From: Jiangella endophytica
GTDB taxonomy: Bacteria; Actinomycetota; Actinomycetes; Jiangellales; Jiangellaceae
NCBI RefSeq assembly: GCF_003427025.1
Contig: NZ_QVAI01000023.1
Coordinates: forward strand, 1-64,000
Direction of reading: 5' to 3'
DNA length: 64,000 nt
Below, piece after piece: positions 26,142-34,914 of this stretch. The notes under the pieces are model-generated. The model was not told the origin of the DNA. It searched no databases and saw only the letters and a program-made list of their open reading frames with translations. Both the position numbers and the translations under genes were made by a program. Every line of letters starts with the position of its first letter. Positions within the stretch are counted from its first letter, which is position 1.

Positions 26142-27326
26142 TTACCGCGCCCGGCCGGGCGCCGCGACCACCTGGTCGGCGTCCGCGAGCAGCCACTCCC
26201 AGCCCGCGTCGACGGCGTTGCCGACCGCGCCGCGCAGCACGGTGTCCTCGTGGAACGGTGAGAGCAGGCAGTCGACGTCGACGGCGCCGTGGGCGTCGAG
26301 CCGGTCCTGGAACGCCCTGATCAGGGCCGGTCCGGACCGGGCGATCGCGCCGGAGATCGTCACGGTCCGCAGGTCCAGGCTCAGGCAGATCGGGGCGACC
26401 GCGGCGGCGAGCGGGTCGACCCCGCGGCGCAGGGCGCCGGCGGAGGGTTCGTCGCCGGCCTCCGCCCGGGCGACGAGCTCCTCGGTCGAGACCCGCGGCA
26501 CGCCGCCGACCAGCGGGAGCCGGCTGGCGCGCACGACCTCCTCCAGCAGGCCGAGCTCGCCGGTGGCGGGATCGGGGACGACGAGCGCCCCGAGCTCGCC
26601 GGCCGCGCCGGACGGTCCGCGGTAGACCTGCCCGTCCACGACGACGCCGGCGCCGAGCCGCTGTCCCCACTGCAGCGAGAGGAACGTCCGCGGCATGCCG
26701 GACACGGCGCACATCGCCCGGGCCGCCAGGTTCGCGTCGTTCTCGACGGTGACCGCGCCACCGATGTGCGGCCCGAGCGCGGACCCGATGCGCGTGCCGT
26801 CCCAGTCGCCCAGGCCGGGCCGCAGCGTGATCCGTCCCGACGGCTGCTCCACGATGCCCGGGCTGGCCATGGTGCCGGCGACGACGGCGCCCGGTGCGAG
26901 TCCGGCCTCGGCCAGGCACTCGCGGAGCATCTCGCCGAGCAGTGCCAACAGGGTGTCGCCCAGCGGGTGCGAGTGCCGTCGCTCCTGCCGCGCGCGGATC
27001 GTGGCGTCGAGACTCGCGATCTCGACGACCGCCCGGTGCCGTCCGGCGTCGGCGCCGAAGACCGCGGCGGCGTCCTGCGCGAGGCCGTAGCGGACCGCGG
27101 GCCGGCCCGCGGCCGCGGTGGGCTCGTAGCGCTGCAGCCGGCCGCGTTCCTCCAGCCCAGCGACGATCTGCGCCACCGTCGGGCGGGTCAGCGACGTCAT
27201 CCTCGCCAGCTCGGTGAGCTGGACCGGTCCACCGACGCCGCGCAGGGTCGTCAGTACCAGCCGGGTGTTGATCAGCCGGAGCCGGGCGGTGCCGCGGGCT
27301 TGATTCTGCGAGGTTGTACGGACCAC
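26142..27326 (-). CDS. ROK-family transcriptional regulator
   Basis: ROK repressor-type protein of 394 residues starting at GTG 27326. The winged HTH is at about residues 15-70 (VQLTELARMTSLTRPTVAQI). The ROK domain keeps VENDANLAARA, PGIVEQPSGRI and GQRLGAGVVVDGQVYRGPSG, but the phosphate motif is replaced (FGADAGRHRAVVEI) and the zinc cysteines are missing (GAAGELGALVVPDPA), so it senses sugar rather than phosphorylating it. It is divergent from a secreted protein gene, and an imperfect 21-bp repeat lies between them, so it probably represses that gene and itself. Confidence 0.88.
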   Translation of the reverse strand: MVRTTSQNQARGTARLRLINTRLVLTTLRGVGGPVQLTELARMTSLTRPTVAQIVAGLEERGRLQRYEPTAAAGRPAVRYGLAQDAAAVFGADAGRHRAVVEIASLDATIRARQERRHSHPLGDTLLALLGEMLRECLAEAGLAPGAVVAGTMASPGIVEQPSGRITLRPGLGDWDGTRIGSALGPHIGGAVTVENDANLAARAMCAVSGMPRTFLSLQWGQRLGAGVVVDGQVYRGPSGAAGELGALVVPDPATGELGLLEEVVRASRLPLVGGVPRVSTEELVARAEAGDEPSAGALRRGVDPLAAAVAPICLSLDLRTVTISGAIARSGPALIRAFQDRLDAHGAVDVDCLLSPFHEDTVLRGAVGNAVDAGWEWLLADADQVVAAPGRAR

Positions 27327-27345
27327 GGGTCGAGCATAGACGGGC

Positions 27346-27366
27346 TTAAGAAAGGACCTTGCATAA
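27346..27366. promoter_or_regulatory. Candidate ROK operator in the divergent intergenic region
   Basis: The arms TTAAGAAAGG (27346-27355) and CCTTGCATAA (27357-27366) pair at 8 of 10 positions around a single central A. The AT-rich ends flank an AAGG-A-CCTT core, which recalls ROK operators of actinobacteria that pair AGGAAA-type half sites. It sits 20 bases before the ROK start and 70 bases before the secreted gene. Confidence 0.45.
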
Positions 27367-27435
27367 TTCGCCCGAACCCTGATAGATCTCTCCGCACCCG
27401 CCCGGCGAGGTGGCCCCTGAATCGGAGGCGTTCGT

Positions 27436-29775
27436 ATGTTGCGGCTCGGTCAGCACGATGCGAGACAACCCCGGCGGACGCCACGCGGCGGCCCGGCCCT
27501 CCTCCGCCTGACGGGCGCGGCGGTGGGGCTGGCGCTGGTCCTCGGGCACGTGGGCACCGCCCCGGCGGCGCAGGCCGACGGCCCGGGCGAGACGACGTCG
27601 TCCTGGGCGCTGGACGGCGACGCCCGCGACTCCGTCGGCGACCGCCACGGCGAGGCGCTCGCGGGTGTCACGTTCGCCGGCGGCAGCGCGCGGTTCGCCG
27701 GCCGCGACGACTCCGAGATCCGGCTGCCGTACGACCGCCGCCTGGAACCGGGCGAGGACCGCTGGCGGCTGGAGCTGACCGACGTCGTGCCCGGCCCGTT
27801 GACGGGCACGCACCAGGCCATCGCGACCAGCCGGTCGACCACCAACCAGGGCTGGGCGTTCTACATCATGCCGGGCGGCGAGTTCCGGTTCTGGTCCCGC
27901 GTCGTCGGCCAGAGCGCCTGGGCCCAGTTCGCCACCGGCGTGGTCGCGCAGCCCGGGACGAGCTACGACGTCACGGTCACGTGGGAGCCCGGGACGGTGA
28001 CCGTCGAGATCGACGGCGGGGCCGGCCGCGACGTGACGTCGGCGATGGCGATGCCGGTCATCAACACCGGGAACAACCCCATCCGGCTGGGCAACGGCGG
28101 CGACCGCGGCAGCGAGTTCTTCTACCGGGGCTCCCTCGGCGGCGTCGCGCTCTCCGCCACGCCGCGAGCCGAACAGTGGGCCCGGTGCGAGGCGGCGGCG
28201 ACGACCGACCTGGCGGTCACGCCGCCCGACCCGGCGATCCTGGACCGCCCGATCCCGCAGGACGAGATCACCCGGCTCACGCTGGCCGCGGCGCGCAACG
28301 CCAGCCGCTACGTCACCACGACCTACTGGAACGAGCGCTTCGCCGGCGAGCAGGGGGAGCGGATCAACCTCGCGCAGCGCATCGGCAACACCGAGGACGC
28401 GCTGCGCGGTCCCGCGATGGCGTCGGTGAGCACCGCGATCCTGCTCGCGACCGGCGCCTACGACCCCGCCGACACCGGCGTCAGCGAGGCCGAGGCGCGC
28501 GAGCGGGTGGTGCGGCTGGCCAGTTCCGCCGCCGCGGAGCACCGCGCGAACGACCCGGGCGGCTGGGGGACGGAGTCGCGGCTGTGGCAGGCGTCGCTGT
28601 GGGCGTACTACAACGGCCTCGCCGCCTGGCTGCTCTGGGACGACTTCAGCCCCGCGCAGCGGGCGTGCGTGACGACCATGGTGGCCGCCGAGGCCGACGC
28701 GATGCCCGACCCCGAGTACTACCGCGATGCCGCCGGCACGATCGTCCGGCCCGGCAACACCCAGGCCGAGGAGAACGCGTGGCGCAGCTCGCTGTCGGGG
28801 CTGGCGGCCATCATGATGCCCGGCGCGGCCGGCAGCACCCGGTGGCGCGACGACGCGCTCGCGCTGTCCCTGGCCGCCTGGGCGACACCCCAGGACGTCA
28901 CGGCGACCGAGGTCGTGAACGGGCGCCGGCTGGACCAGCTGCTGGACGGCTCGAACGTCGAGGCCGACGGCACGGTCGAGAACCACAACCTGATGCACCC
29001 GATCTACATGCTCGCGTTCGACCAGAACGTCAACAACGCGCTCGCGCAGCAGCTCACCGGCCAGCTGCCGGCGGCCGCGTTCCTCCGCAACGTCGACCTC
29101 ACCTACGAGGCGCTGGTCGACCTGGACTTCCCGGCCCCGCCGTGGCTCCCGCCGGGCGGCACCATCTACGTGCCGGGCGAGCCGGCGATCTACTACCCCG
29201 ACGGCAACGACTGGGGCACGACGTTCCCGCTCTACTTCGCCCAGGCCGACGTCATCGCCGACAGCTACGGCATCGGCGGCGACCGCGGCGCGCCGCCGAG
29301 CGAGTGGGCGGCACTGCACCTGCAGGCCGCCGTCGACCTGCAGAACCGCTTCCCCGACGGCCACACCTATCTCGACACCACGGAGAGCAACTACCGGCTG
29401 CGGGAGGAGCGCACGGCGCAGATCGCGGCGCACACCTTCCTCACCCGCTTCCTGAACGCGGGGGAGCCGGTCTGCCTCACCGACCGGCCGTACACGACGA
29501 CCACGACCAGCGCGCTGCAGGGCGAGATGGAGCTCGCCTGGCAGGCCATCGAGAGCGACGCGGCGCGGGAGCTGCCGCCGGCGGTCCGCGACGGCCTCCG
29601 CGCCGATCTGGAGCGGGTCGCCGCGGCGTCGAACCGCGGCCAGGAACGGGCCGCGATCCGGCTCCTGCAGCGGCGTCTGGACCGGACGACGGTCGAGTCC
29701 CCGGTCGTCGACCGGTTCCGCGCGGCCGTGCACTCGGCGGCGACCTGCGTCCTGGAGCTGCCGGGCCCGGGCTGA
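27436..29775 (+). CDS. Secreted LamG-domain protein with a large alpha-helical domain, function unknown
   Basis: Secreted protein of 779 residues. A long signal region (1-47, hydrophobic GAAVGLALVLGHVGTAP) ends at AQADG. Residues about 55-245 look like a concanavalin/LamG sandwich (SWALDGDARDSVGDRHGEAL; IRLGNGGDRGSEFFYRGSLG). From about 265 onward the chain is helical, with aromatic-rich segments (RLWQASLWAYYNGLAAWLLW; DGTVENHNLMHPIYMLAFDQ; IYYPDGNDWGTTFPLYFAQA). This resembles the alpha/alpha-toroid of polysaccharide lyases and some hydrolases, and the ENHN motif could be catalytic, but I do not recognise a family. GGAGG lies before ATG 27436. A polysaccharide-degrading enzyme under the divergent ROK regulator is the inference. 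Confidence 0.7.
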   Translation: MLRLGQHDARQPRRTPRGGPALLRLTGAAVGLALVLGHVGTAPAAQADGPGETTSSWALDGDARDSVGDRHGEALAGVTFAGGSARFAGRDDSEIRLPYDRRLEPGEDRWRLELTDVVPGPLTGTHQAIATSRSTTNQGWAFYIMPGGEFRFWSRVVGQSAWAQFATGVVAQPGTSYDVTVTWEPGTVTVEIDGGAGRDVTSAMAMPVINTGNNPIRLGNGGDRGSEFFYRGSLGGVALSATPRAEQWARCEAAATTDLAVTPPDPAILDRPIPQDEITRLTLAAARNASRYVTTTYWNERFAGEQGERINLAQRIGNTEDALRGPAMASVSTAILLATGAYDPADTGVSEAEARERVVRLASSAAAEHRANDPGGWGTESRLWQASLWAYYNGLAAWLLWDDFSPAQRACVTTMVAAEADAMPDPEYYRDAAGTIVRPGNTQAEENAWRSSLSGLAAIMMPGAAGSTRWRDDALALSLAAWATPQDVTATEVVNGRRLDQLLDGSNVEADGTVENHNLMHPIYMLAFDQNVNNALAQQLTGQLPAAAFLRNVDLTYEALVDLDFPAPPWLPPGGTIYVPGEPAIYYPDGNDWGTTFPLYFAQADVIADSYGIGGDRGAPPSEWAALHLQAAVDLQNRFPDGHTYLDTTESNYRLREERTAQIAAHTFLTRFLNAGEPVCLTDRPYTTTTTSALQGEMELAWQAIESDAARELPPAVRDGLRADLERVAAASNRGQERAAIRLLQRRLDRTTVESPVVDRFRAAVHSAATCVLELPGPG

Positions 29776-29793
29776 CGACGCGAGGGGGCGGGG

Positions 29794-32375
29794 TCAGGCC
29801 GGCTCGAGACGCACCACCAGCGGCTCGGACGACGACGTCAGGTCCGACGCGGCCGCGGCCGACGCGACGACGGCGCCGCCGGGCGAGGTGAGCTCGCAGC
29901 GCCTGACGGCCGCGGCACCGTGGAGGACGTCGAGCACGACGAGTCCGCCGGACCGCGACACCCGCCCCCACGCGGCGCCCAGCGTGATCGGCCAGCTCGC
30001 GCCGTCGTCGGGGAGGCGCAGCCGGAGGGTGCCGTCGACGGCGTTCCAGCGGGCGCCGGTGAGCGCCGTCAGGACGGACCAGCCGGCCATCGCCCGGACG
30101 TAGTGGTCGCCGCACTCGATCTCGTTGTACGGGTTGCGGCGCCGCCCGTCGTACCGGCCCCAGACGCCGCGGAGGACGGCCCAGCCCTCGTCCTCCAGGC
30201 CCTCGGCCAGGCAGGCCGCCGCGACCTGGTACTCCGAGCCGGTCCACACCTCGTCGCAGTAGCGGGTCGGCACCTCGGGACGCCCGCCGCTCGGCCAGGT
30301 GCACATGAGCAGGCCGGTGTCGTCGCCGTCGGCGAACACGCGGTACGGGTGCTCGAACCCGTCGAACCCGCGCCGCAGGTTGTGCCGGACGACCGACCGG
30401 AGCGCGGCGACGACGTTCTCGCGCGGCAGGACGTGGCCGAGGTCGAGCTGGTGCGCCCACCACTGCCCGATCAGCTGGTCGGCGAGGCAGCCCGTCTCCC
30501 ACTGGAACGTCGGGTCGTCACCGGGCTCGAGCACCTGCTGGTAGTACTCGCCGTTCCACATCAGCTCGTCGTAGGCGGCCGAGCCGCGGTCGAACAGCTC
30601 GCGGTGCTCGCGTGCGTACTCCGGCTCGTCCATCAACAGCGCGAGCTCCTCCAGTGCCCGCAGCGCGGCCAGCCACAGCGAGCCGATGAACGGGTTGACG
30701 CCGCACAGGTCGATGTCGTGGGTGCTGGGCTGGATGCCGCGCAGCACGCCCGACGACGACGGATCCCAGCGGCCGCGGACGTGCTCGACGAGCCGGCGCA
30801 CGCGCGGCCAGTACCGCCGCAACCAGTCGAGGTCGCCCGACGCGCGCACCTCGCGGTAGGTCTTGAGGACGGCCCCGAGCATGCCGTCCAGCGCCGGCTC
30901 GTCCGGCCCGCCGATCCGGACGTCCCACAGCTGCGGCAGGTACGTGGGGACGATGACGCGATGCGGGACGGAGCCGTCCGGCGCCTGCATGACGTCGAAC
31001 TCGGTCTCGCGCATGGACCGCTCCAGCCCGGGGAACAGCGCCGCGACGGCCTGCGCGTACGTCCATACGTGGGTGCAGTTCAGCGGGCACGACCCGCCGA
31101 CGTCGCCGGCGTGCCCGAGCGTCGAAGCGCCGTTCACGCCCTCGAAGCCGAAGAACCGGCCGTCGGCCCCGCGGAAGCAGGACGGGCTGCGCAGGAACGC
31201 CGCCTGCGCCGCGAGGTGCTCGACGGCGTCCGCGGGCAGGGAACTGCCGGCCAGCACGGACGTCCAGGCCGAGGTGCGCTCGACCAGCTCGTCCCACCGC
31301 GACTCCACCGTGCGCGCCACGTCGACGGCGTCGGCGTGGGCGAGCGCGTAGTGGTTGCCGAGCCAGAACCGGGTCGGACCCCACTCGGGCCGCGCCGGGC
31401 CGAACTGGGTGAAGTCGACGTACCTGTGGGGGAAGTGCCACGCGAGCTGGACGCGGATCCGCGTGCTCGCGCCCGGCTCCAGGTGGAAGGGCGCGGCGAC
31501 GCCGCCGTTCCAGGTCGCGCCGGGCGGGCTGGCGCCGAGACCGCCGTCCGGGGCGCCGGGGTGGTGGTCCGGCCGCGACGGCGTCATGCCTGGCCGCGCG
31601 GGGCGGCTCAGGTCGCGCCGCGCAGGAACGCGAGGAACTCCTCCGGCCGCCGCCACTGCGGCAGGACCGCCGCGCCAGGGTCGTCGACGGCGAGCACCAG
31701 CTGCCCGGCGCCGGCGTGCTCGGGGGCGAGCGTGTGGTTCTCCATGACGACCCGGGTCCAGCCGGTGCCGCGGGCGACGCGGTTCGTGTTGCCGCCGTAT
31801 CCGGCGCCCTGGACGCCGTCGATCGGCGACACCCCGTCGTGCCCGACGGCGTTCTGCAGGGCGGCGCCGAGCTGCCCGTGCACCGGGTACCGGCCGGTGT
31901 TGCGCAGCGTGATCGTCAGCATGACCACCGGCAGCGACGACGCGTCCTCGTCCATCGGCACCAACGGGTTGAGCGCCTCGAGGGTCACGTCCAGCGGCAC
32001 CGCGTCGTCGGCCAGGGTGACCCGTGCCGACGGGTAGGTCGCGCTGAACCGCGCCGACCCGAACCCGTACCGCGACGCCAGCCGCGCCTGCCAGCCGGGG
32101 ATCGCGTCGTCGGTGACCAGCGGCGTCGGCGCATGCGGGCCCGGGACCGGCCGCGCCTGCAGGACGCGCAGCTCGTCCAGCGGCGGCTCCCACTGGGTGG
32201 CCCGGATCGCCAGGAACGAGCCGGGCAGGTCGCCGCGGTGGTTGCCGACATTGTGCAGCTGCCACTGCCGCAGCCCGCCGTCGGCGCCGAGTGCCACCGT
32301 GCCGGTGCCGATGCCACCCAGCGGCATCGCGACGTGCCGTCCGTCGGAGTGGGCGATCGTGCGGGGTTCCGGCAT
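29794..32375 (-). pseudogene. GH116-type glucosidase/glucosylceramidase-like gene, split by a frameshift
   Basis: Two frames together make one GH116-like protein. The N-terminal part (31608-32375, 255 residues, begins MPEPRTIAHSDGRHVAMPLG, GGIGTGTVALGADG) is the beta-sandwich domain and stops in LAFLRGAT. The C-terminal part (597 residues from ATG 31587, stop at 29794) is the (alpha/alpha)6 catalytic domain with FFGFEGVNGASTLGHAGDVG, CPLNCTHVWTYAQAVAALFP and DIDLCGVNPFIGSLWLAALR. The sandwich-to-barrel junction (NGGVAAPFHLEPGASTRIRV) lies in the second frame, so a -1 shift is needed in the GC run near 31611-31620. A sequencing error, real inactivation or two-chain expression are all possible; no good ribosome site precedes ATG 31587. 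Last gene of a CUT1 operon. Confidence 0.8.
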
Positions 32376-32396
32376 CGCGGTCCTTCCGTTCTCAGG

Positions 32397-33101
32397 TCAG
32401 GGAGTGGTGCGGTGCCGCGACGGCGTGACGCCGAGCCCGCCGAGCGCCGTCCACGCGGCGCTGACCAGCACGACCGCGACGACGCCCGGCACGACGAGGA
32501 GCAGCACCTGCAGCCGCAGCGCCAGCCAGCCCAGCAGCGCCGCGGCCACCCACCCGCCCAGCACCGGCACCGGCCGGCGGGCGGCGGCGAGCAGCGCCAC
32601 GACCCAGACGTTGCGCCACGGCGCGCGGGGCCGGTCGAGGACCAATGCGACGGCGGCGGGCGCCAGCGCGACGGCGTGCGCGGCGACGACGGAGCCCGCG
32701 AGCGCCGGCGCCAGCGCCGCCGCCGACCCCGTCCGCCCGTACACCTCGAACGCCGCCAGCGTCAGCGCGACGGCGGCCGTGGCCGTCCAGACCACCGCGA
32801 CGGCCCGCGCCCACCCCGGCGTCCGCAGGTCGCGGGCCCGCAGGTCGCCGTCGAGCACCAGCCGCTGCGCGACGATCGCCAGCGCGACGAGGGCCGGGGC
32901 TCCGGCGAACCCGGCGACCGGCACCGTGACCAGGAGGTGCCCGCCGCTCAGCCAGCCGGCCGCCACGACGACGGCGAGCACGGGCACCGACCCGGCCAGC
33001 ACCCACGGCGCCCGTGGCCACAGTGCCCGGGCGCCGCGACGCAGCCAGTCCTCCTCGGCGGCGGGCGGCACGGACGGGAGAGCGAAGGTCCGCATCGTCA
33101 C
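32397..33101 (-). CDS. Five-helix membrane protein, DUF624/YesL-like
   Basis: Hydrophobic protein of 234 residues from GTG 33101, which overlaps the permease stop (GTGA); ATG 33095 is the alternative start, two codons later. About five membrane segments can be seen (PWVLAGSVPVLAVVVAAGWL; LVTVPVAGFAGAPALVALAI; AVAVVWTATAAVALTLAAFE; and two more at the C-terminus). Size, topology and place inside a CUT1 sugar operon fit the DUF624/YesL family, which commonly accompanies such importers. Role in transport or sensing is not established. The similarity is weak. Confidence 0.7.
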   Translation of the reverse strand: MTMRTFALPSVPPAAEEDWLRRGARALWPRAPWVLAGSVPVLAVVVAAGWLSGGHLLVTVPVAGFAGAPALVALAIVAQRLVLDGDLRARDLRTPGWARAVAVVWTATAAVALTLAAFEVYGRTGSAAALAPALAGSVVAAHAVALAPAAVALVLDRPRAPWRNVWVVALLAAARRPVPVLGGWVAAALLGWLALRLQVLLLVVPGVVAVVLVSAAWTALGGLGVTPSRHRTTP

Positions 33102-33982
33102 CCCCGCAGCCCTGCGGTCGCCACCGACGCGACGAAGTTGCGCTGGAAGGCGAGGAACAGGACGAGGACCGGCGCCACCACCATGGCGATCGCGGCGAAC
33201 ACGACCGCGGCCGGAGCGCCGCCCTGCCCGCTCTGCAGCGTGACCAGCCCGAGCGGCAGCGTCATCTTCTCCGGGCTGGAGATGAAGATCAGCGGGCCGA
33301 AGTAGTTGTTCCACGACGCCTGGAAGCCGAGGATCGCCAGCGCCGACAGCGCCGGCCCGGACAGCGGGACGAGCATCCGGAACAGGATCCACAGGTGGCC
33401 GGCGCCGTCGATGCGGGCCGCCTCGTCCAGCTCGCGCGGGATCGAGTTGAAGTACTGCCGCAGGAAGAAGATCGCGAACACGTTGATCAGCGCCGGCAGC
33501 CACAGCGACGTCAGGGTGTCCACCAGGTTGAGGTTCCGCATCAGCACGAACACCGGGATGATCGTGAGCTGAGCGGGCACCATCAGCGCGCTCAGCATGA
33601 CCACCAGGATCTGGTTCCGCCCGGTGAACGACAGCCGCGAGAACGCGTACGCGGCCAGCACCGCCACCAGCAGCGACCCGCTGACACTGATGACGGCCAC
33701 GATCACGCTGTTCAACGCCATCCGCCCGAACGGCATCAGCTCGAGCACCCGCGAGTAGTTCTCCGTCGAGAACGGTGTCGGCAGCCACTTCGGCGGCAGC
33801 GTGAACGCCTCGCCCGGCTCGGTGGCGCTGGCGGCGAACAGCCAGGCCAGTGGCGCCGCCATGAGCAGGCCGACGACCAGCACCAGGACGTCGAAGGCGA
33901 TCGCACCGGGCTTTCGCCGCCGTCGTCGGCGGTCGCGGGGCCGGAGCAGGTCGTTCGCGTCCACGTCGACGCGCAGGCTCAT
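33098..33982 (-). CDS. Sugar ABC transporter permease, CUT1 (MalG type), GH116 operon
   Basis: Membrane subunit of 294 residues with a basic cytoplasmic N-terminus (RPRDRRRRRRKPG) before the first helix. The EAA loop is ELDEAARIDGAGHLWILFRM and the C-terminal helix ends AFQRNFVASVATAGLRG. The ATG overlaps the partner permease's stop by four bases. Confidence 0.94.
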   Translation of the reverse strand: MSLRVDVDANDLLRPRDRRRRRRKPGAIAFDVLVLVVGLLMAAPLAWLFAASATEPGEAFTLPPKWLPTPFSTENYSRVLELMPFGRMALNSVIVAVISVSGSLLVAVLAAYAFSRLSFTGRNQILVVMLSALMVPAQLTIIPVFVLMRNLNLVDTLTSLWLPALINVFAIFFLRQYFNSIPRELDEAARIDGAGHLWILFRMLVPLSGPALSALAILGFQASWNNYFGPLIFISSPEKMTLPLGLVTLQSGQGGAPAAVVFAAIAMVVAPVLVLFLAFQRNFVASVATAGLRG

Positions 33983-34914
33983 CGCTCGTACACCCACTTC
34001 CGTGCGAGCAGGAACTGCAGGCCGGTGACCGCCATGATCACGATGAAGACGAGGATCGCGATGGCCGACGCGTAGCCGATCTGGAAGGCCTGGAACCCGG
34101 TCTGGTACAGGTACATGACGATCGTCATCGTGGCGTCGTCCGGCCCGCCCTTGGTGATGATCTGGATCGGGTCGAAGATCTGGAACGCCCCGATGAACGT
34201 GATGATCACCGCGAAGAACAGCACCGGCGACATCATCGGGATGGTCACGTGGAAGAAGACCTGCCGCCGGTTGGCGCCGTCGGTGCGGGCCGCCTCGACC
34301 AGCTCCGACGGCACCGTCTGCAGCCCCGCGAGCATGATCACGAAGGTGAACCCGATCGTGTACCAGAAGTCGATCCCGATGATCGCCGGGAGCGACCACG
34401 ACGGGTCGACGAACCAGTTCGGCGCGTCGATGCCGATCTTGTCGAGGTAGTACGCCACCAGCCCGAACGTGGGGTCGAGAACGTACTTCCAGAGCAGCGC
34501 GACCGCCGCCCACGACAGCAGGTACGGGAAGAACACCGCGCTGCGGGTGAAGTACGAGACGAACCGGTTCATCGGCCGGTTCACCGCGAGCGCCAGCAGC
34601 AGCGCGCCGAACACGTGCGTCACCACCGAGGCCAGCGCGAACAGGAACGTGTTCAGCATGGCCTTCGGCAGCAGCGGGTCGGAGAACAGCCGCCGGAAGT
34701 TCTCCAGCCCGACGTACTCGCGCGGCGTCAGCAGGTCCCACGAGTGCACGCTCAGGAAGATCGCGAACGCGAACGGCCCGGCGATGAAGACGAGGAACAG
34801 CACCAGCGCCGGGCTGAGGAAGGCCAGCCCCGCCAGGGTCTGCCGGCGCCGGGCCCGCCGGCGCGGGGGAGCGCCGGCGTCGACCAGGACGGGCGGCGCG
34901 AGACCGGCCGTCAT
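33979..34914 (-). CDS. Sugar ABC transporter permease, CUT1 (MalF type), GH116 operon
   Basis: Partner permease of 311 residues. It shows LAGLAFLSPALVLFLVFIAG, SVHSWDLLTPREYVGLENFR, the EAA loop ELVEAARTDGANRRQVFFHV and FDPIQIITKGGPDDATMTIV. ATG 34914 overlaps the stop of the binding-protein gene by four bases. Confidence 0.94.
   Translation of the reverse strand: MTAGLAPPVLVDAGAPPRRRARRRQTLAGLAFLSPALVLFLVFIAGPFAFAIFLSVHSWDLLTPREYVGLENFRRLFSDPLLPKAMLNTFLFALASVVTHVFGALLLALAVNRPMNRFVSYFTRSAVFFPYLLSWAAVALLWKYVLDPTFGLVAYYLDKIGIDAPNWFVDPSWSLPAIIGIDFWYTIGFTFVIMLAGLQTVPSELVEAARTDGANRRQVFFHVTIPMMSPVLFFAVIITFIGAFQIFDPIQIITKGGPDDATMTIVMYLYQTGFQAFQIGYASAIAILVFIVIMAVTGLQFLLARKWVYER

Noticed and set aside
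23152-26919. Long minus-strand open frame opposite the CBM protein and part of the ROK gene
   Set aside because: It crosses a strong terminator hairpin and two recognised genes and has no recognisable domain.
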